Source: JBDHRG01 sp039807445
Lineage (GTDB): Bacteria; Pseudomonadota; Gammaproteobacteria; Competibacterales; Competibacteraceae
Length of the DNA: 7,505 nt
Assembly: GCA_039807445.1 (NCBI GenBank)
Contig: JBDHRG010000181.1
Location: forward strand, 1 to 7,505
Reading direction: 5' to 3'
Shown: piece after piece, positions 1-5,429 of the stretch
How positions within the stretch are numbered: position 1 is the stretch's first letter
Layout: every line of letters begins with the position of its first letter
Position numbers and translations under genes: made by a program
The notes under the pieces: model-generated
Told to the model about the DNA's origin: nothing
Database searches by the model: none
The model's input: the letters and a program-made list of their open reading frames with translations, nothing else

Positions 1-2256
1 ACGCGCGAGATCCGCTACGTCGAGTCCGACCGCGCCTGGTTCAGGCGCATCCGTCAGGAGTTCGGTTCCGGCAAGGGGCGCAGCCCGCACTGGCTGGTGT
101 TCAACGACGAGGCCCACCACGCCTACCGCCGCGGCGAGACGGGGGACGAGGAGCGGACGCTCGACGAAGACAAGGATCTCGCGAAGAAGAATGCCCGCGA
201 GGCGACGATCTGGATCGAAGGCCTGGATCGCATCAACAAGCTGGCCGGCGGCGGCAAGCGCAGGGGCATACGCCTGTGCGTCGATCTCTCGGCGACGCCG
301 TTCTACCTGCAGGGCACCGGCAACGAGGTCGGCCGACCGTTCCCGTGGATCGTCAGCGATTTCGGCCTGCTCGACGCGATCGAATCCGGTCTGGTCAAGA
401 TCCCGCAACTGCCGGCGGGCGACGTCAGCGGTGCCGAGGAAGCGGCGTACTTCAACATCTGGCGCTGGGTCGAAGAGCGCGCCGAGGCCGACGGCCACGA
501 CACCAGGCTCACGCCGCAACTGCTGATGCAGTACGCCGGTGCGCCGATCAACCTGTTGGCGGCCGAGTGGCATGCGCGCTTCGTCGAGTGGACCGAGGGC
601 GCCGCCAGGCAGGAGCGCGACCCGGTGCCGCCGGTGTTCATCGTCGTCTGCCGCGACACGGCGGTGGCGAAGGAGGTGTACCGCTGGCTCGCCGAGGGCG
701 AGGGTGGCTACGGTCAGGCACCGGAGTGGTTCCGCAATGCCCCGGGGCAGGAGGTGACGGTGCGCATCGACTCGAAGGTGGTCGAGGACATCGAGGCCGG
801 CGGCACCAAGGACGAGACGCGGCGGCTGCGCTTCATCCTCGACACCATCGGCAAGAAGACCTGGCCCAGCGGGCATGTGCCGGAGGAATGGTCCGAACGC
901 GTGCGCAAGCACAACGACAAGGTGAACAGCGAGGATGACGATCCCGAGCAGACCGGCGGCTCGCTCACCTGGATCGACGAGCGCATCCCGCCGGGACGCA
1001 ACGTGCGCTGCATCGTCTCGGTGGCGATGCTCACCGAAGGCTGGGACGCCAACACCGTCACGCACATCGTCGGCCTGCGCCCGTTCGGCTCGCAACTGCT
1101 GTGCGAGCAGGTGATCGGCCGTGCGCTGCGCCGCAAGAGCTACGCGCTGCAGGATGACGGGCTGTTCGCCGAGGAGACCGCCAAGGTTTTCGGCGTGCCG
1201 TTCGAGCTGATCCCGTTCAAGACCTCGCAGTCGAAGTCGACGGCGGGCGAACGCGAGGTACACCACATCTACTCGGTACCGGAAAAGGCGGCGTTCGAGA
1301 TCCGCTTCCCGAGCGTCACCGGCTACCACGACACCGGCAAGTTCGAGGTGACGGTGGACTGGGCGGCGATCGCGAAGGTGACGATCGATCCGCTGCGCAT
1401 CCCGCATACGGTGCAGCTCTCGCCGCTGACCACGCCCGAGGGGACGCTCTCGGCATGGGGGCCGGGCGAGCGCCCGGTGCTGACGCTGATCGAGTGGCGC
1501 AAGCGCTTCCGCGACCAACAGGTGGCGTTCCAGCTCGCGCGGGAAGTCTGCAAGCGCTGGCAGGACGATCACGGCGCGACGGCGGTGCCGGCGCACGTAC
1601 TGTTCCCGAAGGTGCTGGCGGCAGCGCGCCGCTTCCTGGTCGAGAAGCTGGTGTGCGAGGGCGACAGCCGCCCGTGCGACGTGCTGCTGGTGGGCGAGTA
1701 CATGCAGGCCGCGATCCACCAGTTGTTCGAGGCGCTGCGCAGGGGGAGTCGGTACGGCAGTTGCGAGCTGCCGGTGATCCCGCAGGGAGCCGCGGGCATG
1801 GGCAGCACGCTGTTCGTCGACTTCTCCACCACTAAGCCGATCAGGCCGGCGCAGAAGTGCCACCTGAACGCGACCGCGGCCGACACCGCGAAGTGGGAGC
1901 AGAGCGCGGCTTTCTGCCTCGATACCCATCCCGGGGTCCAGCGCTGGGTGAAGAACGACCACCTCGGTTTCCGCATCCCGTATCGCAAGAACGGCATCGC
2001 CCACCCGTATCTGCCGGACTTCATCGCCGTGCTCGACACCGACCTGCAACTGATCGTCGAGATCAAGGGCCAGAACAACGACGACGCCGATCTGAAGCGC
2101 AAGGCGGCCGAACGCTGGGTCGATGCGATGAACCGGCTCGGCGATCACGGGCTGTGGGTCTACCCGTTCGTCGACGGCAGCCCGGCGAAGCTGTCGGAAC
2201 TGCTGGACCAGTACTGCCTTGCGCAGCGGGGCAGGAGCGTCACGCTCACGTCGTGA
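1..2256 (+). CDS. Type III-like restriction endonuclease, helicase-nuclease subunit (5' end missing)
   Basis: The frame is open from the first base and ends at TGA 2254-2256, leaving 751 residues with the N-terminus outside the window. Seen, in window residue numbers: motif II DEAHH (36-40), motif III SATP (97-100), motif V-like TEGWDAN (345-351), motif VI QVIGRALRR (370-378), and a C-terminal nuclease signature P672-D673, then E687-I-K689 within LPDF...VEIKG. Known: this order, an SF2 DEAD/DEAH translocase followed by a PD-(D/E)xK nuclease, is that of type III Res subunits and related single-chain restriction enzymes that use ATP to move on DNA and cut it. Walker A must lie upstream. It may belong to the family NCBI calls BPTD_3080 restriction endonuclease; that name is from memory. 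No methyltransferase is visible, so the full system is unknown. The GTG at 97 lies inside motif II and is not a start. No frameshift is seen in the visible part. Confidence 0.88.
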   Translation, partial: TREIRYVESDRAWFRRIRQEFGSGKGRSPHWLVFNDEAHHAYRRGETGDEERTLDEDKDLAKKNAREATIWIEGLDRINKLAGGGKRRGIRLCVDLSATPFYLQGTGNEVGRPFPWIVSDFGLLDAIESGLVKIPQLPAGDVSGAEEAAYFNIWRWVEERAEADGHDTRLTPQLLMQYAGAPINLLAAEWHARFVEWTEGAARQERDPVPPVFIVVCRDTAVAKEVYRWLAEGEGGYGQAPEWFRNAPGQEVTVRIDSKVVEDIEAGGTKDETRRLRFILDTIGKKTWPSGHVPEEWSERVRKHNDKVNSEDDDPEQTGGSLTWIDERIPPGRNVRCIVSVAMLTEGWDANTVTHIVGLRPFGSQLLCEQVIGRALRRKSYALQDDGLFAEETAKVFGVPFELIPFKTSQSKSTAGEREVHHIYSVPEKAAFEIRFPSVTGYHDTGKFEVTVDWAAIAKVTIDPLRIPHTVQLSPLTTPEGTLSAWGPGERPVLTLIEWRKRFRDQQVAFQLAREVCKRWQDDHGATAVPAHVLFPKVLAAARRFLVEKLVCEGDSRPCDVLLVGEYMQAAIHQLFEALRRGSRYGSCELPVIPQGAAGMGSTLFVDFSTTKPIRPAQKCHLNATAADTAKWEQSAAFCLDTHPGVQRWVKNDHLGFRIPYRKNGIAHPYLPDFIAVLDTDLQLIVEIKGQNNDDADLKRKAAERWVDAMNRLGDHGLWVYPFVDGSPAKLSELLDQYCLAQRGRSVTLTS

Positions 2257-2262
2257 TGAGCG
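2243..2262 (+). other. Small hairpin spanning the restriction gene stop codon
   Basis: CGCTCA (2243-2248) is the exact reverse complement of TGAGCG (2257-2262). An overlapping odd palindrome, TCACG-T-CGTGA (2246-2256), includes the TGA stop. Together with the repeat just downstream it may help end transcription or protect the 3' end. There is no U-run, so it is not a standard intrinsic terminator. Function is inferred only. Confidence 0.25.
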
Positions 2263-2270
2263 AGACAGTC

Positions 2271-2317
2271 TTGTAGGTTGAGGTTCGCTTTCGGCTCACC
2301 CCAACCTGCGAGCCGAA
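2271..2317 (+). repeat. Palindromic interspersed-type repeat with interlocked stems
   Basis: AGGTTG (2275-2280) pairs with CAACCT (2302-2307). The pairing continues through one A-C mismatch with GGT (2282-2284) opposite ACC (2298-2300). A second perfect 8-base dyad is TTCGGCTC (2290-2297) with GAGCCGAA (2310-2317). The element sits 15 bases after the restriction gene stop. Read on the minus strand it begins like the GTAGGTTGGGGTGAGC-type palindromic repeats that I recall as common between genes in proteobacteria, so it is probably one member of a dispersed family. It may act as a transcription end or mRNA stabiliser. Whether it is multicopy cannot be seen here. Confidence 0.5.
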
Positions 2318-2363
2318 CTCGAAGTGCCGGGACATGCCGGCTGCAGGCCAACCGCAGTATTCT

Positions 2364-2377
2364 TACCGAGCGCGGTA
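2364..2377. promoter_or_regulatory. Possible operator upstream of the AbrB-type antitoxin
   Basis: TACCG (2364-2368) and CGGTA (2373-2377) form a perfect 5-base inverted repeat with a 4-base spacer. A direct GTATT repeat overlaps it (2357-2361 and 2375-2379). The site lies about 22 bases before the ATG of an AbrB/MazE-type gene. Such antitoxins usually bind dyads at their own promoter, so autoregulation is a reasonable inference. The arms are short and chance is not excluded. Confidence 0.28.
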
Positions 2378-2399
2378 TTACCTTCCGGAGGCGACAGCG

Positions 2400-2633
2400 A
2401 TGCGCATCACCGGCAAGGGGCAGGTCACGATCCCGCAGCACATCCGCCAGGCGGCGGGGTTGCGGCCGAACGACGAGGTCGAGTTCGAGTACCGCGACGG
2501 CGTGATCATCCTGCGTGCCGCGGACGGCATGAGCTGCGGCGAGCGGCTGCTGACCTGCGACGTGGCCCGCTACCGCAGCTATTTCCCCGGGCTGCTGAGG
2601 GTTTCATGGCGTCACTGGCCCGAGGAGTTTTGA
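2400..2633 (+). pseudogene. AbrB-type antitoxin N-terminus joined to the end of a PIN toxin (VapBC remnant)
   Basis: The frame encodes 77 residues from ATG 2400, with a GGAGG ribosome site at 2387-2391. An in-frame start at 2334 has no such site. Residues 1 to about 43 are a typical AbrB/MazE/SpoVT swapped-hairpin DNA-binding domain: MRITGKGQVTIPQHIRQAAG, then a DEVEFEYRDGVIILR strand pair. Normally an antitoxin tail that binds and blocks the toxin follows. Here the chain becomes GERLLTCDVARYRSYFPGL (about residues 47-65), which looks to me like the C-terminal strand of a VapC PIN nuclease (the 'LLTRD..RYRTYFP' type). My reading is that a deletion removed the antitoxin tail and most of the toxin and left an in-frame chimera. 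It is drawn as a pseudogene, but the open frame could still make a DNA-binding protein that represses related promoters. The AbrB half is secure; the PIN assignment rests on pattern memory. Confidence 0.6.
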
Positions 2634-2635
2634 AG

Positions 2636-2748
2636 ATGCAGGCCTTCGACAAGTTTACGAAGATGCACCGGCTGTCATCCCGGTACCAGCAGCGTTCCGG
2701 CATCGGCGGGTGGAAGTCATCCTGCTGGTGCAGGACGAGCCTGCGGCG
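2636..2748 (+). pseudogene. Frameshifted short antitoxin-like gene
   Basis: An ATG at 2636, two bases after the preceding stop, has a good ribosome site (GAGGAG, 2622-2627). Its own frame starts MQAFDKFTK and then turns into low-complexity residues. From about 2659 the next frame reads EDAPAVIPVPAAFRHRRVEV followed by ILLVQDEPA. This recalls the short proteins encoded just before PIN toxins, in which an 'IPVP..FR.R.VEVILL' strand pattern follows a short N-terminus. Joining the two frames near 2655-2662 would give a plausible antitoxin start, so I infer a frameshift in a decayed gene. The family is not firmly recognised. Confidence 0.35.
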
Positions 2749-2795
2749 TCGGAGCTCGTCGATCCCAAGGCGCTGATGTTCGCATGCCCGATGTC

Positions 2796-2861
2796 GGCGA
2801 GGATGCCGATTTCGCGCGCCAGCCGGACACCGGGCGGAGAGATATCGGGTGGGATTCCTGA
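2796..2861 (+). pseudogene. Possible Phd/YefM-like antitoxin tail overlapping the next toxin start
   Basis: In the frame ending at TGA 2859-2861 the translation reads GEDADFARQPDTGRRDIGWDS. The charged segment followed by a 'R...TGR.I' ending is like the tails of Phd/YefM-type antitoxins. Those genes usually run a few bases into the downstream PIN toxin, as here, where the toxin GTG is at 2849. There is no start or DNA-binding domain in this frame upstream, so only a remnant could survive. The resemblance is weak and short. Confidence 0.25.
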
Positions 2862-3026
2862 TCGACACCAACGTGCTCTCCGAACTGCGCAAGCGTGAGC
2901 GCTGCAACGCCGGGGTGGGGGTGGTTCGCGGCGATAGCGCCCGAGCGGATCCACGTCAGCGTCATCGTGATCGGGGAAATCCGGCGCGGCATCGAGCTGC
3001 TCAAGCGCCGCGAATCGGCTGCGGCC
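2849..3026 (+). pseudogene. VapC/FitB-type PIN toxin, frameshifted and truncated
   Basis: The start is GTG 2849, with ribosome site GGAGAGA at 2836-2842. It reads GFLIDTNVLSELRKRERCNAG, where LIDTNVLSE is the first PIN strand with its metal-binding Asp. Near 2915-2922, in a G-rich run with five Gs at 2917-2921, the coding sense moves to the next frame: WFAAIAPERIHVSVIVIGEI, then RRGIELLKRRESAA. The Glu in VIGEIRRGI is the expected second acidic residue. Removing one G joins the halves as AGVGWFAAIA. Likeness to FitB-type toxins ends near 3026, after about 58 residues, whereas the family is usually about 130-145 residues; the later acidic residues of the active site are missing. The convergent LysR gene ends just beyond. 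A base-calling slip in the G-run could explain the frameshift but not the lost 3' half. Confidence 0.7.
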
Positions 3027-3061
3027 TCGTCCAAGCGACGACCATCATCTGAAGCGCGTGA

Positions 3062-3958
3062 TCAGTCGGCAGCGCCGAACAGCTCCGCCACCACGCCGCG
3101 CAGCCAGCGGTTGCCGTGGTCGTGGTGGTAGCGCTCGTGCCAGTGCTGCTTGACGGCGTAGGCGGGCAGGCTCATCGGCGGCTCCAGCAGCCTGACCCGC
3201 TCGGTCTCGGCGAGGATCTCGCCGAGCAGGCGCGGCACGGTCGCGATCAGGTCGGTGCTCGCGACGACCCGGCCGATGCCGAGGAAGTTCGGCAGGCGCA
3301 GCGCGATGCGGCGCGCGATGCGCTGGTCTTCGAGCGTCTTGTCGAGGATCCAGTGGCCGGTACCCGAAGCCGCCACTGCCACGTGCGATTCCTGCTCGTA
3401 CTGCGCCAGGCTCAGCGCGTCGGCGATGCGCGGATGGTCCCGGCGGACCATGCACACCAGCGTCTGGCGGAACAGCTGCTGCTGGTAGAAACCGGCCTCG
3501 AGCTGCGGCAGGTAGCCGATCGCCAGATCGGCGTCGCCGAACTCGAGCAGCTTCGGGGTATCCGCCGAGATATGCAGGGTTTCGACCCGGATCGACGGCG
3601 CGGCGTCCTTCAGCCGGTTCATGATCCGCGGCAGCATCACCACCTGGCTGATGTCGGTCATGCAGATGCGGAAGGTGCGGTCCGAGCGTGCCGGGTCGAA
3701 CACCACCTGGTGCTTCAGCGCGAAGCGCAGCAGCTCGAGCGCCTCGCGGATCGGCGCGATCAGCTCGGCGGCGTGCGGCGTGGGCTCCATCCCGCTCGAG
3801 GTGCGCACGAACAGCGGGTCGTTGAAGTAGCGGCGCAGCTTGCCGAGCGCGAGGCTGATCGAGGGCTGGCTCAGCCCCAGGTTTTCGCCGGCCTGCGACA
3901 CGCTGCGGGTCTTGTAGACCTCGTCGAAGATGCCGAGCAGCTTGAGGTCGATGTCCAC
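3062..3958 (-). CDS. LysR-type regulator of the NahR/NagR/LinR group, divergent from the gentisate genes
   Basis: This is 298 residues, normal for a LysR regulator. The GTG start (3956-3958) has a strong ribosome site reading GGGGAGGA on the minus strand. Residues about 20-41 form the winged helix-turn-helix (SVSQAGENLGLSQPSISLAL), followed by NDPLFVRTSSGMEPTP (46-61). The ligand-binding part contains MTDISQ (100-105), AASGTGH (196-202), STDLIATVP (234-242) and HWHERYHHDHGNRWLR (272-287). These follow the NahR/NagR/DntR pattern closely (MTDI, AAGTGH, TDLLATVP, WH..YH.D..N.WLR), a group that responds to salicylate-like acids. It is transcribed away from the 3-hydroxybenzoate operon across a shared 239-base region with LysR-type dyads, so it is probably the operon's activator and represses itself. 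The likely inducer is 3-hydroxybenzoate or gentisate; that is inference. Confidence 0.88.
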   Translation of the reverse strand: MDIDLKLLGIFDEVYKTRSVSQAGENLGLSQPSISLALGKLRRYFNDPLFVRTSSGMEPTPHAAELIAPIREALELLRFALKHQVVFDPARSDRTFRICMTDISQVVMLPRIMNRLKDAAPSIRVETLHISADTPKLLEFGDADLAIGYLPQLEAGFYQQQLFRQTLVCMVRRDHPRIADALSLAQYEQESHVAVAASGTGHWILDKTLEDQRIARRIALRLPNFLGIGRVVASTDLIATVPRLLGEILAETERVRLLEPPMSLPAYAVKQHWHERYHHDHGNRWLRGVVAELFGAAD

Positions 3959-3984
3959 CGTTCCTCCCCTTTATGTTGATTTTT

Positions 3985-4022
3985 GAATAGACGCTATTAA
4001 ATCCATTCTATGGATCGAATAG
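3985..4022. promoter_or_regulatory. Likely LysR-regulator binding region in the divergent promoter
   Basis: In this high-GC window, 3971-4022 is only about 29% GC (15 of 52). It holds the perfect dyad AATAG-acg-CTATT (3986-3998) and the imperfect palindrome ATTC-tATggATc-GAAT (4005-4020), which fits the T-N11-A rule twice (4006/4018 and 4007/4019). GAATAG also occurs as a direct repeat 32 bases apart (3985 and 4017), about three helical turns. LysR proteins bind such paired sites as tetramers between divergent genes. A weak sigma-70-like pair, TTGAAT (3983-3988) and TTCTAT (4006-4011) with 17 bases between, overlaps the dyads. Promoter positions remain guesses. Confidence 0.5.
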
Positions 4023-4047
4023 TGCTCCTCTCCTATCCTGCCGCTCG

Positions 4048-4150
4048 CCCGAAGCCTTGACGAATATCAAGGATTTGCCGCTTCGGGAGCGAAATCGACA
4101 GCCCGTCGTCGACCCGAAACCTTGAGCCAGATCAGGTTTCACCCTTCGGG
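4048..4150 (+). repeat. Tandem pair of nested inverted repeats in the monooxygenase leader
   Basis: Copy 1 (4048-4087): outer arms CCCGAAGC (4048-4055) and GCTTCGGG (4080-4087) match perfectly over 8 bases; inner arms CCTTGA (4055-4060) and TCAAGG (4067-4072) flank a 6-base loop. Copy 2 (4113-4150): outer arms CCCGAA and TTCGGG (4145-4150), with inner CCTTGA (4120-4125), a 6-base loop and TCAGG (4132-4136). In copy 2 GAAACCT (4116-4122) also pairs perfectly with AGGTTTC (4134-4140). The copies start 65 bases apart and share the same order and loop size, with an unpaired stretch of about 7-8 bases on the right side only. They may be paired protein sites or a duplicated leader RNA fold. I do not recognise the element. 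Confidence 0.55.
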
Positions 4151-4197
4151 GGCGGCTCGGGAGACCGACCACGGGCGTGCCTGCGGAGGAGAGAGAG

Positions 4198-5397
4198 ATG
4201 AGCAGCAATGGTTCGGAATCGCCGGTCCTGGTGGCCGGTGGTGGCATCGGTGGCCTGGCAGCCGCGCTGGCGCTGGTGCGCCAGGGGTTCGCGGTCAAGG
4301 TGCTGGAGCAGGCGCCCGCGATCGGCGAGATCGGCGCCGGTATCCAGCTCGGCCCCAATGCCTTCGCCGCGTTCGATGCGCTGGGCGCCGGCGAAAAGGC
4401 CCGCGGCCGTGCGGTCTACACCGACGAGATGGTGATGCACGATGCGCTCGACGAAACCCTGGTCGGCCGCATCCCGACCGGTGAGGCTTTCCGTCGACGC
4501 TTCGGCAACCCCTACGCCGTGATCCACCGCGTCGACGTGCACCTGTCGCTGCTCGAGGGCGCGCAGGAAACCGGCCGCGTCGAATTCCTGACCTCCACCC
4601 GCGTCGAGCGCGTCGAGCAGGACGCCGACGGCGTCACCGTCCACGACCAGAACGGCAAGGCTCACCGCGGCGTCGCGCTGATCGGCGCCGACGGCGTCAA
4701 GTCGGTGGTGCGCGCGCAGTACGTCGGCGATCCGCCGCGCGTCACGGGCCACGTGGTCTACCGTGCGGTGGTCGACAGGAAGGACTTCCCCGAGAACCTG
4801 CAGTGGAACGCCGCCAGCATCTGGGTCGGCCCGAACTGCCACCTGGTGCACTACCCGCTGCGCGGCGGCGAGCAGTACAACGTGGTCGTGACCTTCCACA
4901 GCCGCCAGCAGGAAGCGTGGGGCGTCACCGAGGGCAGCCCGGACGAAGTGCAGAGCTACTTCCAGGGCATCTGCCCCAGGGCCCGCCAGCTGATCGAGCT
5001 GCCCAAGAGCTGGAAGCGCTGGGCCACCGCCGACCGCGAGCCGATCGGCCAGTGGAGCTTCGGCCGCGTCACGCTGCTGGGCGACGCCGCGCACCCGACG
5101 ACGCAATACATGGCACAAGGCGCCTGCATGGCGCTCGAGGACGCGGTGACGCTGGGCGAAGCGCTGCGCGTCAACGGCAACGACTTCCTCGAGGCTTTCG
5201 ACCTGTACCAGCGCTCGCGGGTGGCCCGCACCGCGCGCATCGTGCTCTCGGCGCGCGAGATGGGTCGCATCTTCCACGCCAAGGGGGTCGAACGCCTGGT
5301 GCGCAACGACCTGTGGAAAGGCCGCACGCCCGAGCGCTTCTACGACGCGATGGAGTGGCTGTACGGCTGGAAGGTCGACAACTGCCTCGCCGCCTGA
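4198..5397 (+). CDS. mhbM: 3-hydroxybenzoate 6-monooxygenase (FAD, NAD(P)H)
   Basis: This 399-residue class A flavoprotein hydroxylase converts 3-hydroxybenzoate, NAD(P)H and O2 to gentisate in the cytoplasm. ATG 4198 is chosen because GGAGGA (4185-4190) sits 7 bases before it; the in-frame GTG at 4177 has no such site. Seen: FAD Rossmann motif GGGIGG (14-19) with ribose-binding Glu37, DG motif at Asp165-Gly166 (GADGVKSVVR), and GD motif LLGDAAHP (293-300) followed by TTQYMAQGACMALEDA. From memory of the Rhodococcus enzyme, Tyr105, His213 and Gln301 shape the active site; Tyr106, His215 and Gln303 here fall at matching places, which favours 3-hydroxybenzoate over salicylate as substrate. Length agrees with MhbM/NagX proteins. 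It is the first gene of the operon, 32 bases before gentisate dioxygenase. Other names are nagX and xlnD. Confidence 0.92.
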   Translation: MSSNGSESPVLVAGGGIGGLAAALALVRQGFAVKVLEQAPAIGEIGAGIQLGPNAFAAFDALGAGEKARGRAVYTDEMVMHDALDETLVGRIPTGEAFRRRFGNPYAVIHRVDVHLSLLEGAQETGRVEFLTSTRVERVEQDADGVTVHDQNGKAHRGVALIGADGVKSVVRAQYVGDPPRVTGHVVYRAVVDRKDFPENLQWNAASIWVGPNCHLVHYPLRGGEQYNVVVTFHSRQQEAWGVTEGSPDEVQSYFQGICPRARQLIELPKSWKRWATADREPIGQWSFGRVTLLGDAAHPTTQYMAQGACMALEDAVTLGEALRVNGNDFLEAFDLYQRSRVARTARIVLSAREMGRIFHAKGVERLVRNDLWKGRTPERFYDAMEWLYGWKVDNCLAA

Positions 5398-5429
5398 GCT
5401 CGTCGTCCACGCTCCCTGGAGAACTCGTC

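Noticed and set aside
97..99. GTG as a start for the restriction protein.
   Set aside because: It lies within the motif II strand (LVFNDEAHH) and the frame is open to the window edge, so the true start is upstream.
2257..2399. A small gene between the restriction gene and the antitoxin.
   Set aside because: Short frames here have no ribosome site or domain; the repeat and a possible operator explain the visible structure.
3116..3979. A 287-codon plus-strand frame opposite the LysR gene.
   Set aside because: It is the reverse shadow of a convincing LysR protein and has no recognisable domain.
4113..4150. Minus-strand resemblance to the TPP riboswitch core (a CCTGATCTGG stretch).
   Set aside because: The other TPP helices and the CTGAGA motif are missing, the strand is opposite to the operon, and the stretch is explained by the tandem dyad copy.
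4132..5277. A 381-codon open frame antisense to the monooxygenase, and a similar 372-codon antisense frame at 5340-6458.
   Set aside because: Both are rich in Ala, Arg, Val and His with no domain motifs, and lie wholly opposite well-supported genes; long antisense frames are expected in high-GC DNA.
4803..5429. A long in-frame N-terminal extension of gentisate dioxygenase.
   Set aside because: It overlaps the monooxygenase in another frame and is low-complexity Arg/Ala/Pro-rich; ATG 5430 has its own ribosome site and gives the usual family length.
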